DNA of 18,609 bases, from positions 1-18,609 of the forward strand of contig JBLMZW010000152.1 in NCBI GenBank assembly GCA_050259035.1, read 5' to 3'. How positions within the stretch are numbered: position 1 is the stretch's first letter; each line of letters begins with the position of its first letter. Both the position numbers and the translations under genes were made by a program. Shown piece after piece: positions 6,943 through 14,555 of this stretch. The DNA comes from JBLMZW01 sp050259035. GTDB lineage: Bacteria; Bacillota; Syntrophomonadia; Syntrophomonadales; DTU052. The notes under the pieces are model-generated. The model did not search any database and was not told where the DNA came from. It worked only from the letters and a program-made list of their open reading frames with translations.

Positions 6943-7665
6943 TTGTTTTTACCCTGGCGCTTGATAAAAATCTGTTGTATCCTGCTAGTCATTAGCATTA
7001 TCCTCACGCTTCTCGGGATTCGGCTGAAGCAAGATTCGACCACCTTATCCGCATCAGGGCTAGTGGTTTCGGGTGTTAATACCGAAGATAAAGTTGTTTC
7101 TATAACTTTCGACGACGGTCCCGATCCCCTCTATACACCTCAAATAATGGAACTCTTGAAGAGATACCATGCCCGTTCCACTTTTTTTGTTATCGGGTTA
7201 CACGCCAGGCAGTATCCTGATCTTTTGCGCGAGATCCAAAAGAATGGTCACGAGATAGGTAATCACAGTTATCATCATAGACGTTATATCGGACAGTCAA
7301 AAGATTACATTCTTCAAGACATAAAGATGAACGAAGATTTGATTGAGAAATATTGCGGAGTAAAACCGGTTTTCTTGAGACCACCGGGAGGAAGGTGTAC
7401 AGATACCCTGTTGGATATAGCCCGGGCTAACCATCTAACTATAATTAACTGGGGCCAGGATCCAGAGGACTGGAGAAATAAAAATTCACTCCGTATATCG
7501 CGACAAATTTTAGCTAATATCAGGCCCGGTCAAATCATAGTATTACATGATGGGGGCGGTGACCGTTCCCAGACGGTGAAAGCTGTAGAACAGGTTTTGT
7601 CCTCGTTATCCGATCAGGGTTATCATTTTGTCCCGGTCGGAGAACTGTTGAGGGAGGGGAAATGA
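6943..7665 (+). CDS. Membrane-anchored polysaccharide deacetylase (NodB/CE4)
   Basis: The 240-residue protein has an N-terminal membrane segment or signal (about residues 8-26) and one NodB domain, so it should remove acetyl groups from cell-wall glycan outside the membrane. All CE4 motifs are present: TFDDGP with D57 and D58, metal-binding H108 and H112 in NHSYHH, R146 in RPPGG, D173 and D176 in DPEDW, and H202-D203 in LHD. RPPGG replaces the more usual RPPYG. TTG 6943 is chosen because GAGGTG (6931-6936) lies 6 bases before it; the upstream GTG 6934 is part of that ribosome binding site. Its stop overlaps the next start as ATGA, so the two are translationally coupled. The next gene is a paralog. 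Whether the substrate is peptidoglycan GlcNAc or MurNAc is not clear. Confidence 0.88.
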   Translation: MFLPWRLIKICCILLVISIILTLLGIRLKQDSTTLSASGLVVSGVNTEDKVVSITFDDGPDPLYTPQIMELLKRYHARSTFFVIGLHARQYPDLLREIQKNGHEIGNHSYHHRRYIGQSKDYILQDIKMNEDLIEKYCGVKPVFLRPPGGRCTDTLLDIARANHLTIINWGQDPEDWRNKNSLRISRQILANIRPGQIIVLHDGGGDRSQTVKAVEQVLSSLSDQGYHFVPVGELLREGK

Positions 7666-8405
7666 TGCTGGTAGTTTGCCAGAGAAACCGGCTAAAGGTT
7701 GGTCTTTTTGCTTTTTGTTGCATCACAGTAGCAGCATGTGCCTTTAATTTCGGACTTCACCCCCATCTTGAGGAATGGCGGCAAAAAGGATTGGTTGTAT
7801 CCGAAGTAAAAACAACCAAAAAAGTTGTGGCATTTACATTTGACGACGGTCCTAATCCCAGTGCCACACCTCAGATTTTAGAAATATTAAATAAAAACCA
7901 TGCTAAAGCCACTTTCTTTGTCGTTGGCGTCCATGTGGAACGTTATCCTAAAATAGTTCAACAGATAGCCAAACAAGGGCATGAGATCGGGAACCATGGT
8001 TATAGTCATAAGATAAAGAACTATAAACAAATTGAATTCGCCAAATCGGATATAAGGCATAATGAAGAGCTTTTGGCATCCATCGCTGGAAAACGTCCCG
8101 TCCTTTTAAGACCGCCGGGAGGATTTCTTTCGGATGCGCTGGTTGATTATACCCAAAAAGAAAAAATTCAAATAGTCACCTGGACATGGAACATGGATTT
8201 CAAGGATTGGAAAACTAACAACTCAACTTATTTAGCCAATGGAATCATTAACAATGTCCGCCCCGGACAAATCATTATTTTGCATGATGGTGGAAATAAT
8301 CGAGGACCTATGATAAAAGCTTTGTCCCTGGCATTGCCCGAACTCACAAAGAAAGGGTACCGTTGCGTAACGGTCAGTGAATTACTGGCTTTACAAAACC
8401 AGTAA
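7662..8405 (+). CDS. Polysaccharide deacetylase (NodB/CE4), paralog of the preceding gene
   Basis: The 247-residue protein has an N-terminal hydrophobic segment (about 12-30) and a complete NodB domain: D61-D62 in TFDDGP, H112 and H116 in NHGYSH, R150 in RPPGG, D179 and D182 in NMDFKDW, H208-D209 in LHD. It shares with its neighbour the pre-domain motif VVS.V.T..KVV and the RPPGG variant, which points to tandem duplication. The start at ATG 7662 (or ATG 7665) sits right behind GGGAGGGG and overlaps the upstream stop. It should act on cell-wall glycan outside the membrane. The two copies have clearly diverged, so they may differ in substrate or timing. Confidence 0.88.
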   Translation: MMLVVCQRNRLKVGLFAFCCITVAACAFNFGLHPHLEEWRQKGLVVSEVKTTKKVVAFTFDDGPNPSATPQILEILNKNHAKATFFVVGVHVERYPKIVQQIAKQGHEIGNHGYSHKIKNYKQIEFAKSDIRHNEELLASIAGKRPVLLRPPGGFLSDALVDYTQKEKIQIVTWTWNMDFKDWKTNNSTYLANGIINNVRPGQIIILHDGGNNRGPMIKALSLALPELTKKGYRCVTVSELLALQNQ

Positions 8406-8552
8406 TAATACAGCTCTTCCATAAATATTCATTATTAACTCAACTTTTGGTAACTGGTTAATTAATGTTTGAGTAATTATTTCATATCCGCCCCGCTTCA
8501 ATAGCTGCCAAAGTTGAGACAAGTTAATGGTTATTATGTGGAGGGATGGAAT

Positions 8553-9290
8553 TTGAAATTGAAGGTAGTTGGTTTTTACCACTTGAACACTAAAGCCAAG
8601 GTGGCACTATTATCCCTGGCCGTGGTTGTCTTTATTATTACGTCAATGGTATATGTAGAAGCCTATCATAAACTAAAACCGGTCTATGATGTTCCCTGCA
8701 ATGAAAAAGTAGTCGCCCTAACTTTCGATATCAGTTGGGGTAACCAGACACCACTCCCGGTAATCGATATCTTGGAAAAGAACGATATTCAGTGCACCTT
8801 TTTTCTTTCCGGGCCCTGGGCCAAACAGTACCCGGAGGTAGTAAAAAGGATTAAGGGAGACGGTCATGAGATCGCCAGTCATGGTTATCGCCATATCAAT
8901 CTCAGCACCCTCAGTCGTGGGGAAATAAAAGACGAAATAATGAAGGCTCATGAAGCGTTGAAAGGTGTAAGCGGAGTTAAACCCAACCTTATACGTACCC
9001 CTAACGGTGATTATAACGATGAAGTGATAATGGCGGCAGGAGAATGTAATTACCAGGTAATTCAATGGTCCGTGGACAGCCTCGACTGGATGAATCCAGG
9101 TCCCGCAACCATAACTGAAAGAGTGACTAACCGCGTAAAGCCGGGATCCATCATCTTAATGCACGCCAGTGACACATGCAAGCAGACTACTGATGCTTTG
9201 CCGGACATAATTAAGAACCTCAAAGACCAGGGTTACAAGTTCGTCACTGTATCGGAATTAATGGAAAAATCAAAAGAGAAGAATAAATAG
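8553..9290 (+). CDS. PdaB-like polysaccharide deacetylase family protein
   Basis: The 245-residue protein has one membrane segment (about 17-37) and a NodB domain of the PdaB sporulation subfamily: TFDISWG at 57-63, SHGYRH with H110 and H114, RTPNG at 148, VDSLDW at 174-179 and ILMHASD at 201-207. The first motif keeps D59, but the second, metal-binding Asp is Ile60; this is usual for PdaB relatives and makes classic CE4 metal binding doubtful. TTG 8553 is preferred because GGAGGG (8540-8545) is 7 bases upstream; TTG 8514 has no such site. It lies 147 bases after the preceding deacetylase, so it may have its own promoter, and is followed at once by a terminator. A role in spore cortex or envelope is inferred from the subfamily. 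Confidence 0.82.
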   Translation: MKLKVVGFYHLNTKAKVALLSLAVVVFIITSMVYVEAYHKLKPVYDVPCNEKVVALTFDISWGNQTPLPVIDILEKNDIQCTFFLSGPWAKQYPEVVKRIKGDGHEIASHGYRHINLSTLSRGEIKDEIMKAHEALKGVSGVKPNLIRTPNGDYNDEVIMAAGECNYQVIQWSVDSLDWMNPGPATITERVTNRVKPGSIILMHASDTCKQTTDALPDIIKNLKDQGYKFVTVSELMEKSKEKNK

Positions 9291-9301
9291 GTTTCTAACA
9301 G

Positions 9302-9329
9302 GGGGCGGTTAACCGCCCCTATTTTATTT
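9302..9329 (+). terminator. Rho-independent terminator after the PdaB-like gene
   Basis: GGGGCGGTT/AACCGCCCC is a perfect GC-rich palindrome (9302-9319), followed by TATTTTATTT. It starts 12 bases after the stop. Its T-tract overlaps the last codons of the convergent gene ending at 9324. Confidence 0.88.
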
Positions 9330-9782
9330 GGTGCTTAGAGTAGATGGTTCCAGACTCCAAGTATCACAATTGGCTGGAGGGTTAAATCTCGCATCCTCGG
9401 TCCCCAGGGGAGAATATTGATTACTTGATGACACTTCCGCCGATGGCTTATCAAGCCTGTATTTAACAACCGATTGATTATGTCCATCTTCAAGTCTGAC
9501 GTAGAACTCGTCCTCATAACGGCCCTTAAATCCTTGCGGGAACCATATTTTCGTAGTTATAAAACTCCCACCCAGACTGGGTTTGACCGGCACATCTATG
9601 TCTTTCAGATCTCTAAAATCACTTATTACCGTCTCTCGCGATACCACAGGATTCGAAACCGGTTCCAATTTTGGTTCTTCAGGCTGGTTCTTTAGAAGAA
9701 ACATAGCTAGAATAGTCCCAGCTACGATTATCCATAAAATAATTCGGGGGTTGATTCTTTTTTTCGCATCGCCCTGCAGCAA
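9324..9782 (-). CDS. Small membrane-anchored protein of unknown function
   Basis: The 152-residue protein has a basic N-terminus, one transmembrane segment (about residues 14-30, ILWIIVAGTILAMFLL), a Pro/Glu-rich linker and an extracytoplasmic domain of about 110 residues (KIWFPQGFKGRYEDEFYVRL). I do not recognise a family. The start is TTG 9782, supported by AAGGAGG at 7-base spacing; there is no ATG in that position. It converges on the PdaB-like gene and lies among other small envelope proteins, so a wall-related role is possible but not shown. Confidence 0.75.
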   Translation of the reverse strand: MLQGDAKKRINPRIILWIIVAGTILAMFLLKNQPEEPKLEPVSNPVVSRETVISDFRDLKDIDVPVKPSLGGSFITTKIWFPQGFKGRYEDEFYVRLEDGHNQSVVKYRLDKPSAEVSSSNQYSPLGTEDARFNPPANCDTWSLEPSTLSTK

Positions 9783-9873
9783 AATAGAACCTCCTTTATC
9801 CCAGCCTTACACCTGAAAAGATATTCAAAACACCGGTTAATTAACATTACCTACTTATTTTATTTATAGCATG

Positions 9874-9902
9874 AAAAAGCCGCCCTTTCAGGGCAGCTTT
9901 TT
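9874..9902 (-). terminator. Rho-independent terminator of the acidic-protein gene
   Basis: On the minus strand GCTGCCC-TGAAA-GGGCGGC forms a 7-bp stem with one U-G wobble, followed by TTTTT and preceded by AAAAA. In the plus direction the same pair would be a C-A mismatch, so it fits the minus-strand gene ending at 9912, 10 bases upstream. Confidence 0.85.
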
Positions 9903-9911
9903 ACTTTAAAA

Positions 9912-10319
9912 CTATAGGTCAATTTTACCCATAATATCGATAATCATATTCAAAAACCCATGTAAATCTTCCTTTTCGTTAATTCCGGCCTTAAAGCTTA
10001 CCTCTGGGAACTTACCATGGGAGTTTATTTTAAGATTAACAAAATAATAGCTTTCTTCTCGCTCGTCTTCTCCGTCCCATTCTTCTTCATACATTTCGGG
10101 ATCTTCTTCCGAATCAAATTCGAGGTCCACCTGGGATGAAGTTTTCCCATGTATACCTTCATGCTCACAGTCCCTGATTATCTCAGATATTATCCATATG
10201 ATATCTGAATACTTCAGTTGGAGTTCTTCGCTCAGCCTCATAATCTCGTTGGCAACCGGGGTAATCTTTAGTAGATCGGATAAACTGACCGGGTCTCCTT
10301 TCTCCCATTTGTCCTTCAT
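9912..10319 (-). CDS. Acidic cytoplasmic protein of unknown function
   Basis: The 135-residue product has no signal or membrane segment. Its N-terminal half is helical (LKITPVANEIMRLSEELQ); the middle is very acidic (about residues 65-90, DSEEDPEMYEEEWDGEDERE). ATG 10319 is chosen because GGAGGT (10327-10332) lies 7 bases upstream; an upstream in-frame codon at 10349 has no such site and would place the ribosome binding site inside the gene. It has its own terminator. I do not recognise it. Confidence 0.75.
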   Translation of the reverse strand: MKDKWEKGDPVSLSDLLKITPVANEIMRLSEELQLKYSDIIWIISEIIRDCEHEGIHGKTSSQVDLEFDSEEDPEMYEEEWDGEDEREESYYFVNLKINSHGKFPEVSFKAGINEKEDLHGFLNMIIDIMGKIDL

Positions 10320-10623
10320 CCCTACCACCTCCATAATAAACATTTTCACAGTGACTAAGTATATCTGAAATAACCTTCAATGTCTACGTCTCGGAACCTG
10401 TTATGATTATATGCGAATGCATCTGCAAAAAGCCAACCAGTTATCACCTTAATAGGATTCCGATCAATCCCTTAATGCAAATCTAACTCTATGACTATAG
10501 TTCTGCTTTTAGACTCCAGTTCCTTCTGGAAAACATTGTAACAATAAAATTTGATTTTTCCGACTTTTCCGATATCAATAATTGATCGGGTTCCTACACA
10601 TAATATCGTTAGGAGGGATAACG
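10320..10623. other. AT-rich divergent intergenic region
   Basis: This holds the control regions of the acidic-protein gene (left) and the 3D-domain gene (right). Toward the right gene, TTGATT (10551-10556) and TATCAA (10573-10578) are a weak promoter candidate; they overlap the inverted repeat CCGAT-N11-ATCGG (10569-10589). AGGAGGG at 10611-10617 is the ribosome binding site. Nothing else stands out in the left part. Confidence 0.45.
10569..10589. promoter_or_regulatory. Inverted repeat, possible operator of the 3D-domain gene
   Basis: CCGAT (10569-10573) and ATCGG (10585-10589) are perfect complements around an AT-rich 11-base core that itself contains ATCAA-TAA-TTGAT. It covers the putative -10 box and lies 34 bases before the GTG start. 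An operator role is inferred from position and symmetry only. Confidence 0.35.
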
Positions 10624-11136
10624 GTGGAAAAAACTTTGCGCCAAATAACAATTTTTCTAATATGTGTCTTAATTCTTCTGGTAACTGTTTCCCTTATACA
10701 AAAAACCGGTCGAATACCCGCTCCTAAAAAGCCATTGCCACAGGCTAAACAATGGTATTTGGTGAACACTGTCCGCAACCAGGTATCCACTGCTTATACC
10801 GAACCAGTTGGTGCACCTGTATCAGCCAGTGCCCGGCCCTATTTCATAGGGGGAGTAGCGGTTCACCCTCGCGTTCCAGGGGGGAGTCATCTTGAACCGG
10901 TAATACCATTTGGTACGGTTATACACTTGATAAAACCTAACGCCTTAACCATTCAGGGTAAGACGATGAATACATTTGTTGTTACCGATACCGGAGATGC
11001 GGACTGGGCTCTTTGGCCCTCTTCCCCTTATTGGGTTGACTTTTATTATGGCACCGGGAATTACTGGAATAACCTGGCCGCATCGAACTACGGCAAAAAC
11101 TCCATTGACTATTATTGGTATGAACCAATACGTTAA
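10624..11136 (+). CDS. Membrane-anchored 3D-domain (double-psi beta-barrel) protein
   Basis: The 170-residue protein has a membrane segment at about 7-26 and then a domain resembling the 3D fold of MltA-, YuiC- and RpfB-type wall enzymes: STAYTEP near 55, GVAVHPRVPG, IPFGTVIHL, TDTGDADWA and WVDFYYG, with the Asp residues of the 3D name in the last two blocks. Such domains cleave peptidoglycan as lytic transglycosylases or bind it. The usual AVDP reads AVHP here, and the spacing between DTG and VDFY is longer than in typical relatives, so activity is not certain. The start is GTG 10624 behind AGGAGGG at 6 bases. It converges on the next gene and overlaps its end by 4 bases. It fits the wall-modifying context set by the deacetylases. 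Confidence 0.75.
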   Translation: MEKTLRQITIFLICVLILLVTVSLIQKTGRIPAPKKPLPQAKQWYLVNTVRNQVSTAYTEPVGAPVSASARPYFIGGVAVHPRVPGGSHLEPVIPFGTVIHLIKPNALTIQGKTMNTFVVTDTGDADWALWPSSPYWVDFYYGTGNYWNNLAASNYGKNSIDYYWYEPIR

Positions 11137-11780
11137 GGTTGGGCAGCACTTTCAAGTTCATAGCCCTCCGGGGTTACTACCTGATAAACCATTTCATCCA
11201 GGTTTTTCCCGGTTACAGCAATAATATGATATCCTTTTCTGACCGGTTTTATCACTATAGTAATCTGGTTCTCTATCCGTTTCACCGCAATAATTTTAGC
11301 CTCAAGAGCAATGATTGCTGTTTCATAACGGGTCTTAAATGCTATCCCTAAAGGAGAATCCTGATCATTAAACCCCATAGCGGGGCTTAGATCAAACCAT
11401 GACGAACCACCGCCTTCATAGATAAAAACGCGGTGTCGATTATATTCCACCAAACGAGGTATATATGAAAATCGGGGACTGTTCCAACAGGTACTGTGCC
11501 AAACCGAATTATAGATTGGCCTTTCCCATTGGTTATTTAATTCCAAAGTCCGGTACTCTACGCTAACCCCAGAGTCTAATACTTGACGCCCAGTGTAAGG
11601 GAAGGAAATCTTTTTCTTGGTCTTGATTGTGTATGGTTCGGCAGGTTCCAGGCAGCTTATCCGTTCGGTAAGCCGACGGTTCTCCTCTTGCAGGCTATGC
11701 AGCCGTTGTTGGCTTCCTATGGCTAAAGACAAGAACAACACAGCCATTCCTGTTAGGCCATATAATTTCAATTTAACCAG
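11133..11780 (-). CDS. Membrane-anchored coiled-coil protein of unknown function
   Basis: A hydrophobic N-terminus (LTGMAVLFLSLAIG) serves as signal or anchor, followed by a short coiled coil (LHSLQEENRRLTERI), then about 170 residues of probably beta-rich domain with an aromatic and glycine-rich centre (YEGGGSSWFDLSPAMGF). No family recognised. The start is unusual: TTG 11771 lies 15 bases after GGGAGGG, too far, whereas an in-frame CTG at 11778-11780 lies 6 bases after it and gives MVKLKLYG, a good basic signal start. It converges with the 3D-domain gene (4-base overlap) and is divergent from 11873, with an inverted repeat between. An extracytoplasmic wall-associated role is likely but unproven. 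Confidence 0.7.
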   Translation of the reverse strand: MVKLKLYGLTGMAVLFLSLAIGSQQRLHSLQEENRRLTERISCLEPAEPYTIKTKKKISFPYTGRQVLDSGVSVEYRTLELNNQWERPIYNSVWHSTCWNSPRFSYIPRLVEYNRHRVFIYEGGGSSWFDLSPAMGFNDQDSPLGIAFKTRYETAIIALEAKIIAVKRIENQITIVIKPVRKGYHIIAVTGKNLDEMVYQVVTPEGYELESAAQP

Positions 11781-11791
11781 GTTAATCCCTC

Positions 11792-11818
11792 CCGCTTAAT
11801 ACTTACGGTATTAGGCGG
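11792..11818 (+). promoter_or_regulatory. 11-bp inverted repeat between divergent genes
   Basis: CCGCTTAATAC (11792-11802) and GTATTAGGCGG (11808-11818) pair around a five-base loop. On the plus strand the one non-canonical pair is a U-G wobble, on the minus strand an A-C mismatch, so an RNA hairpin is better formed in the leader of the rightward gene. No T-run follows, so it is not a terminator. It may be an operator or a leader stem. Confidence 0.45.
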
Positions 11819-11872
11819 AAATTATGCAGAAAAAGGTATGGATTAATTATTTTAAAGAAAAGCGCTGGTCTG

Positions 11873-12424
11873 ATGGAGAATAAGAGAGTCGGCAGTTTTT
11901 TATTAATAATTATGATCCTGATATTGCTGGATGTTACTTTAGCAGCACCCCGAATTTGTGCTCGTGGGCTAACCTTAAAGGAAGCAGTAAAAGTCGCGTT
12001 GCCAGAAGCTTTTCGCTGGTCAAAAGAAGCTCAGTTGGTCTACGCCATTAGTTGTGATGTGGGAGAAAATAATAAAACTCCCGATCTAGGAAGGAACGGT
12101 AAACGAAAGAACTGGAATATTGTTTTTTGGAATAGAGCCGATAAATCAAACCTCTTGGTGTTTATCAAAGCGGGGCGTATTGCTTACTCGGAAGAAGCCT
12201 TAATGGGCTTTGACCGACCTATTAAGCTTAAAAACCTGAATTACGATTCTTCTAAAGCCCTTAAAGTAATTCCACATTTAACATCATCCGATATAAAATG
12301 CCACTTCGAACTTATCCAAAAGGAACAACCAGTTGTAAGGGTATACATTTTCAATCGTCCAGGAAGCTGCCGTATTATCAATATTAATGGTAGGACGGGC
12401 AAGATTCTGCTAAATAGCGAATGA
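11873..12424 (+). CDS. Secreted PepSY-like protein of unknown function
   Basis: The 183-residue protein has a signal peptide (about 1-31, cleavage near CARG). The mature part begins LTLKEAVKVALPEAFRWS, contains WNIVFWNRADKSNLLVFIKAGR in its centre, and ends with RIININGRTGKIL, which resembles the strand-turn INxxTGKI that closes PepSY-type domains. PepSY domains often inhibit or chaperone secreted peptidases; membership here is tentative. ATG 11873 lacks a clear ribosome binding site (only AAAGAAAAG upstream), so expression may be weak or the start uncertain. Its 3' end overlaps the convergent gene by 15 bases. Confidence 0.65.
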   Translation: MENKRVGSFLLIIMILILLDVTLAAPRICARGLTLKEAVKVALPEAFRWSKEAQLVYAISCDVGENNKTPDLGRNGKRKNWNIVFWNRADKSNLLVFIKAGRIAYSEEALMGFDRPIKLKNLNYDSSKALKVIPHLTSSDIKCHFELIQKEQPVVRVYIFNRPGSCRIININGRTGKILLNSE

Positions 12425-12832
12425 GGGATATACCAGAATTTGACTGTCGCCTTTCCAATTAAATACCAATAAATCCTTTAATACACTCTCAACTGCTTCA
12501 TTGTTTTCGGGTTCTGCCTCGTTCCATTGGATTTCAAAAATATAAACAGGAATCGACTGCCAACAAAGCAGCCTTAGTTCCTCCAGACCCTCCTCCAAAA
12601 AACTTAGTTCATCAACTTTTATCGAAAAAGGAGCCTTCTCATGCCCTTGGCTGCTGAGGTAGACTCGAATCCTATCAATGAATTCAATTAGTTTTTGTTC
12701 TCTTTCCGGTGTTAAAACATATTGAAAAAGCATCTCATATAAAGATTGGGTAACAGTTAAGGTGGTTAAGGCGGGCATCATCAAGTGATCTTCTTGTCCA
12801 ACATACTTTAAAGAAAAAGACCCAGGGTTCAT
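12410..12832 (-). CDS. Small cytoplasmic protein of unknown function
   Basis: The 140-residue product has no signal or membrane segment. Its middle is helical and charged (LTPEREQKLIEFIDRIRVYL) and the C-terminal half is acidic with alternating hydrophobic strands (QSIPVYIFEIQWNEAEPE, DLLVFNWKGDSQILVY). ATG 12832 follows AAGGAGGA at 9 bases. It converges with the PepSY-like gene, and the stop codons lie inside each other's frames. I do not recognise the family. Confidence 0.7.
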   Translation of the reverse strand: MNPGSFSLKYVGQEDHLMMPALTTLTVTQSLYEMLFQYVLTPEREQKLIEFIDRIRVYLSSQGHEKAPFSIKVDELSFLEEGLEELRLLCWQSIPVYIFEIQWNEAEPENNEAVESVLKDLLVFNWKGDSQILVYPSFAI

Positions 12833-12973
12833 TATTTTTTTCCTCCTTAAAACATAACTCAGTCTAAAATCATTCGCTTATATCTTAGCTTTTCCTTCTA
12901 ATCAGGTAAAATATATTAAAATAGTACTGTATAGTTTGAATTTTTTCTCGCTGAATGTTGCTGTGGGGGTTTT

Positions 12974-13975
12974 ATGGATAACGTTACGCACGGGTTAATG
13001 GGACTTGTAGCGGCCGGGCTATTAAATAACTATGCTATACCTGCCAAGGGCGTCAATATGATAAATGAAAAAAAAGCCGTATTCTGGACTGCCCTTATCG
13101 CTTCAGAGATTCCTGACATTGATATACTGTATCGATTCACCAGCGATGCTGCTTACCTGAATATGCACCGGGGACTGTCTCATAGTATAGGCGGTATACT
13201 CTTTCTAGCCCTGGCAGTAGCCCTCATGGTTAGAATTATCTACCCTTCCATCAGAGCCAAACGATTACTAATGGTATCATTAATATGTATTAGCTTGCAC
13301 GTTTTGTTGGATCTTCTGACGTCCTATGGCACCCAGGTATTATATCCATTTGACCATACCCGTTTCGCTTTGGATGTATTACCCATTGTAGATATATATC
13401 TATTGATACTTTTAGTAGCTTCTTTAGCCTTTTTAATGAGCCGCTCGGCAAAACTGGGTCCGGCTACCTTTATTGCTTTCCTGGTTTTTGCTTATATTTC
13501 TGCTCGAACAGGCATGCATTGGTACGCCTATCAGCAGGTTGGTTCCCAGTTGCCTGCAGAAAAGAAGGTTCAATTAGCAGTGATTCCTGGTCTTTTTAAC
13601 CCGTTTTCCTGGCAGTATATTGCTAAAACCACTAGTTCCTACGTTACCGGAGATGTCTCATTGGATGGAATAGAAAAGACCACCCGGGAGTATCCAATTA
13701 TACCCGGTGATACCAATGCATATGCTGCTCTAAAGACACCGGCTGCTCATATTTTCCTTAGTTTTGCCCGTTTTCCCTATATTACCTGCCAACAGTATTC
13801 ATCATATAAGGTTGTCTCAATTACAGATTTGCGTTACTTATCTAAGAACCATGCCCTGTTTCTGGTCCAAGTTAAAATAGACCAGAATCAGAAAGTAATT
13901 TTCAGCGGCCTCGGAAGCGAACTTGGCCAACCTGAAAACTCCGGGATTCCTGTGAACACCCCCACTCATAATTAA
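12974..13975 (+). CDS. YdjM/DUF457-type membrane-bound metal-dependent hydrolase
   Basis: The 333-residue protein matches the YdjM/YfhP family: THGLMG with H6 at the N-terminus, SEIPDID with D48 and D50, MHRGLSHS with H65 and H70, and SLHVLLDLLTSYGTQ with H109 and D113. These His/Asp residues form the proposed metal site. Several membrane helices (about 72-90, 99-115, 135-150, 158-176) are followed by a 140-residue C-terminal part that is likely outside the membrane. The family is annotated as metal-dependent hydrolase, possibly acting on phospholipid-like substrates, but the reaction is not established. ATG 12974 has a GGGGG ribosome binding site. It stands alone on its strand; no clear terminator follows. 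Confidence 0.88.
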   Translation: MDNVTHGLMGLVAAGLLNNYAIPAKGVNMINEKKAVFWTALIASEIPDIDILYRFTSDAAYLNMHRGLSHSIGGILFLALAVALMVRIIYPSIRAKRLLMVSLICISLHVLLDLLTSYGTQVLYPFDHTRFALDVLPIVDIYLLILLVASLAFLMSRSAKLGPATFIAFLVFAYISARTGMHWYAYQQVGSQLPAEKKVQLAVIPGLFNPFSWQYIAKTTSSYVTGDVSLDGIEKTTREYPIIPGDTNAYAALKTPAAHIFLSFARFPYITCQQYSSYKVVSITDLRYLSKNHALFLVQVKIDQNQKVIFSGLGSELGQPENSGIPVNTPTHN

Positions 13976-14066
13976 CTCCTTTGTCTCCTTATTGTTCTAT
14001 TTAGGCCATTTATCTCCTCGAGCAAGCTGACTCTGCTGGGAAATACTATAGTACGAGGTGGTTTTT

Positions 14067-14555
14067 TTGGCGGAAAGAACTGATAAACTGGCCCAGATTA
14101 TTCGTACTTATAGGCAAATTCACAATTTACCTCTCAATTATTTCGCTCAGGAACTGGGGGTTTCGCCTATTTATCTGGAAGCTCTTGAGTCAGGTGAAAC
14201 CGATCTAGTCAGCCTCCAGTTTCTTAATCGGTTCTTAATCTATACCGGGTTGCCTGTACAGTGCTTTTTAGACGCCATACGTTACAGGCCTGAAATTGCG
14301 CTATGGCTGGCTATACAGCATACACTGGCCCACCTTTTGCCCGAAGATAGTCTGGAGCCGGTCTATGATCAGGTTAAGGCTATTATTAATAAGCTGGGTG
14401 AAATTTGGTTGCATTGCCCCTCGGTTGATATGATCTACAGATATAATGCCCTGGTCTTAAATAATGTTGATGACCTTTATAGTTTTCTCGTTGGTTGGAA
14501 GCAAGCCGCCTCAGAAATTGTTCAAAACCCGGAATTTGGCCATCCATTACAGTAA
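14067..14555 (+). CDS. Small XRE-family transcriptional regulator
   Basis: The 162-residue protein opens with an XRE helix-turn-helix (about residues 6-60): IIRTYRQIHNLPLNYFAQEL, then GVSPIYLEALESGETD. A helical C-terminal part of about 100 residues follows and is unrecognised. The start is TTG 14067, with GAGGTGG 5 bases upstream; the earlier in-frame GTG 14058 lies inside that site. Its last 34 bases overlap the end of the convergent flavin enzyme. Control of that enzyme is possible but rests on adjacency alone. Confidence 0.8.
   Translation: MAERTDKLAQIIRTYRQIHNLPLNYFAQELGVSPIYLEALESGETDLVSLQFLNRFLIYTGLPVQCFLDAIRYRPEIALWLAIQHTLAHLLPEDSLEPVYDQVKAIINKLGEIWLHCPSVDMIYRYNALVLNNVDDLYSFLVGWKQAASEIVQNPEFGHPLQ

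Noticed and set aside
10590..10610. Sporulation sigma-E/sigma-K promoter (CATAATAT)
   Set aside because: Only a -10-like sequence is seen; there is no matching -35 at proper spacing.
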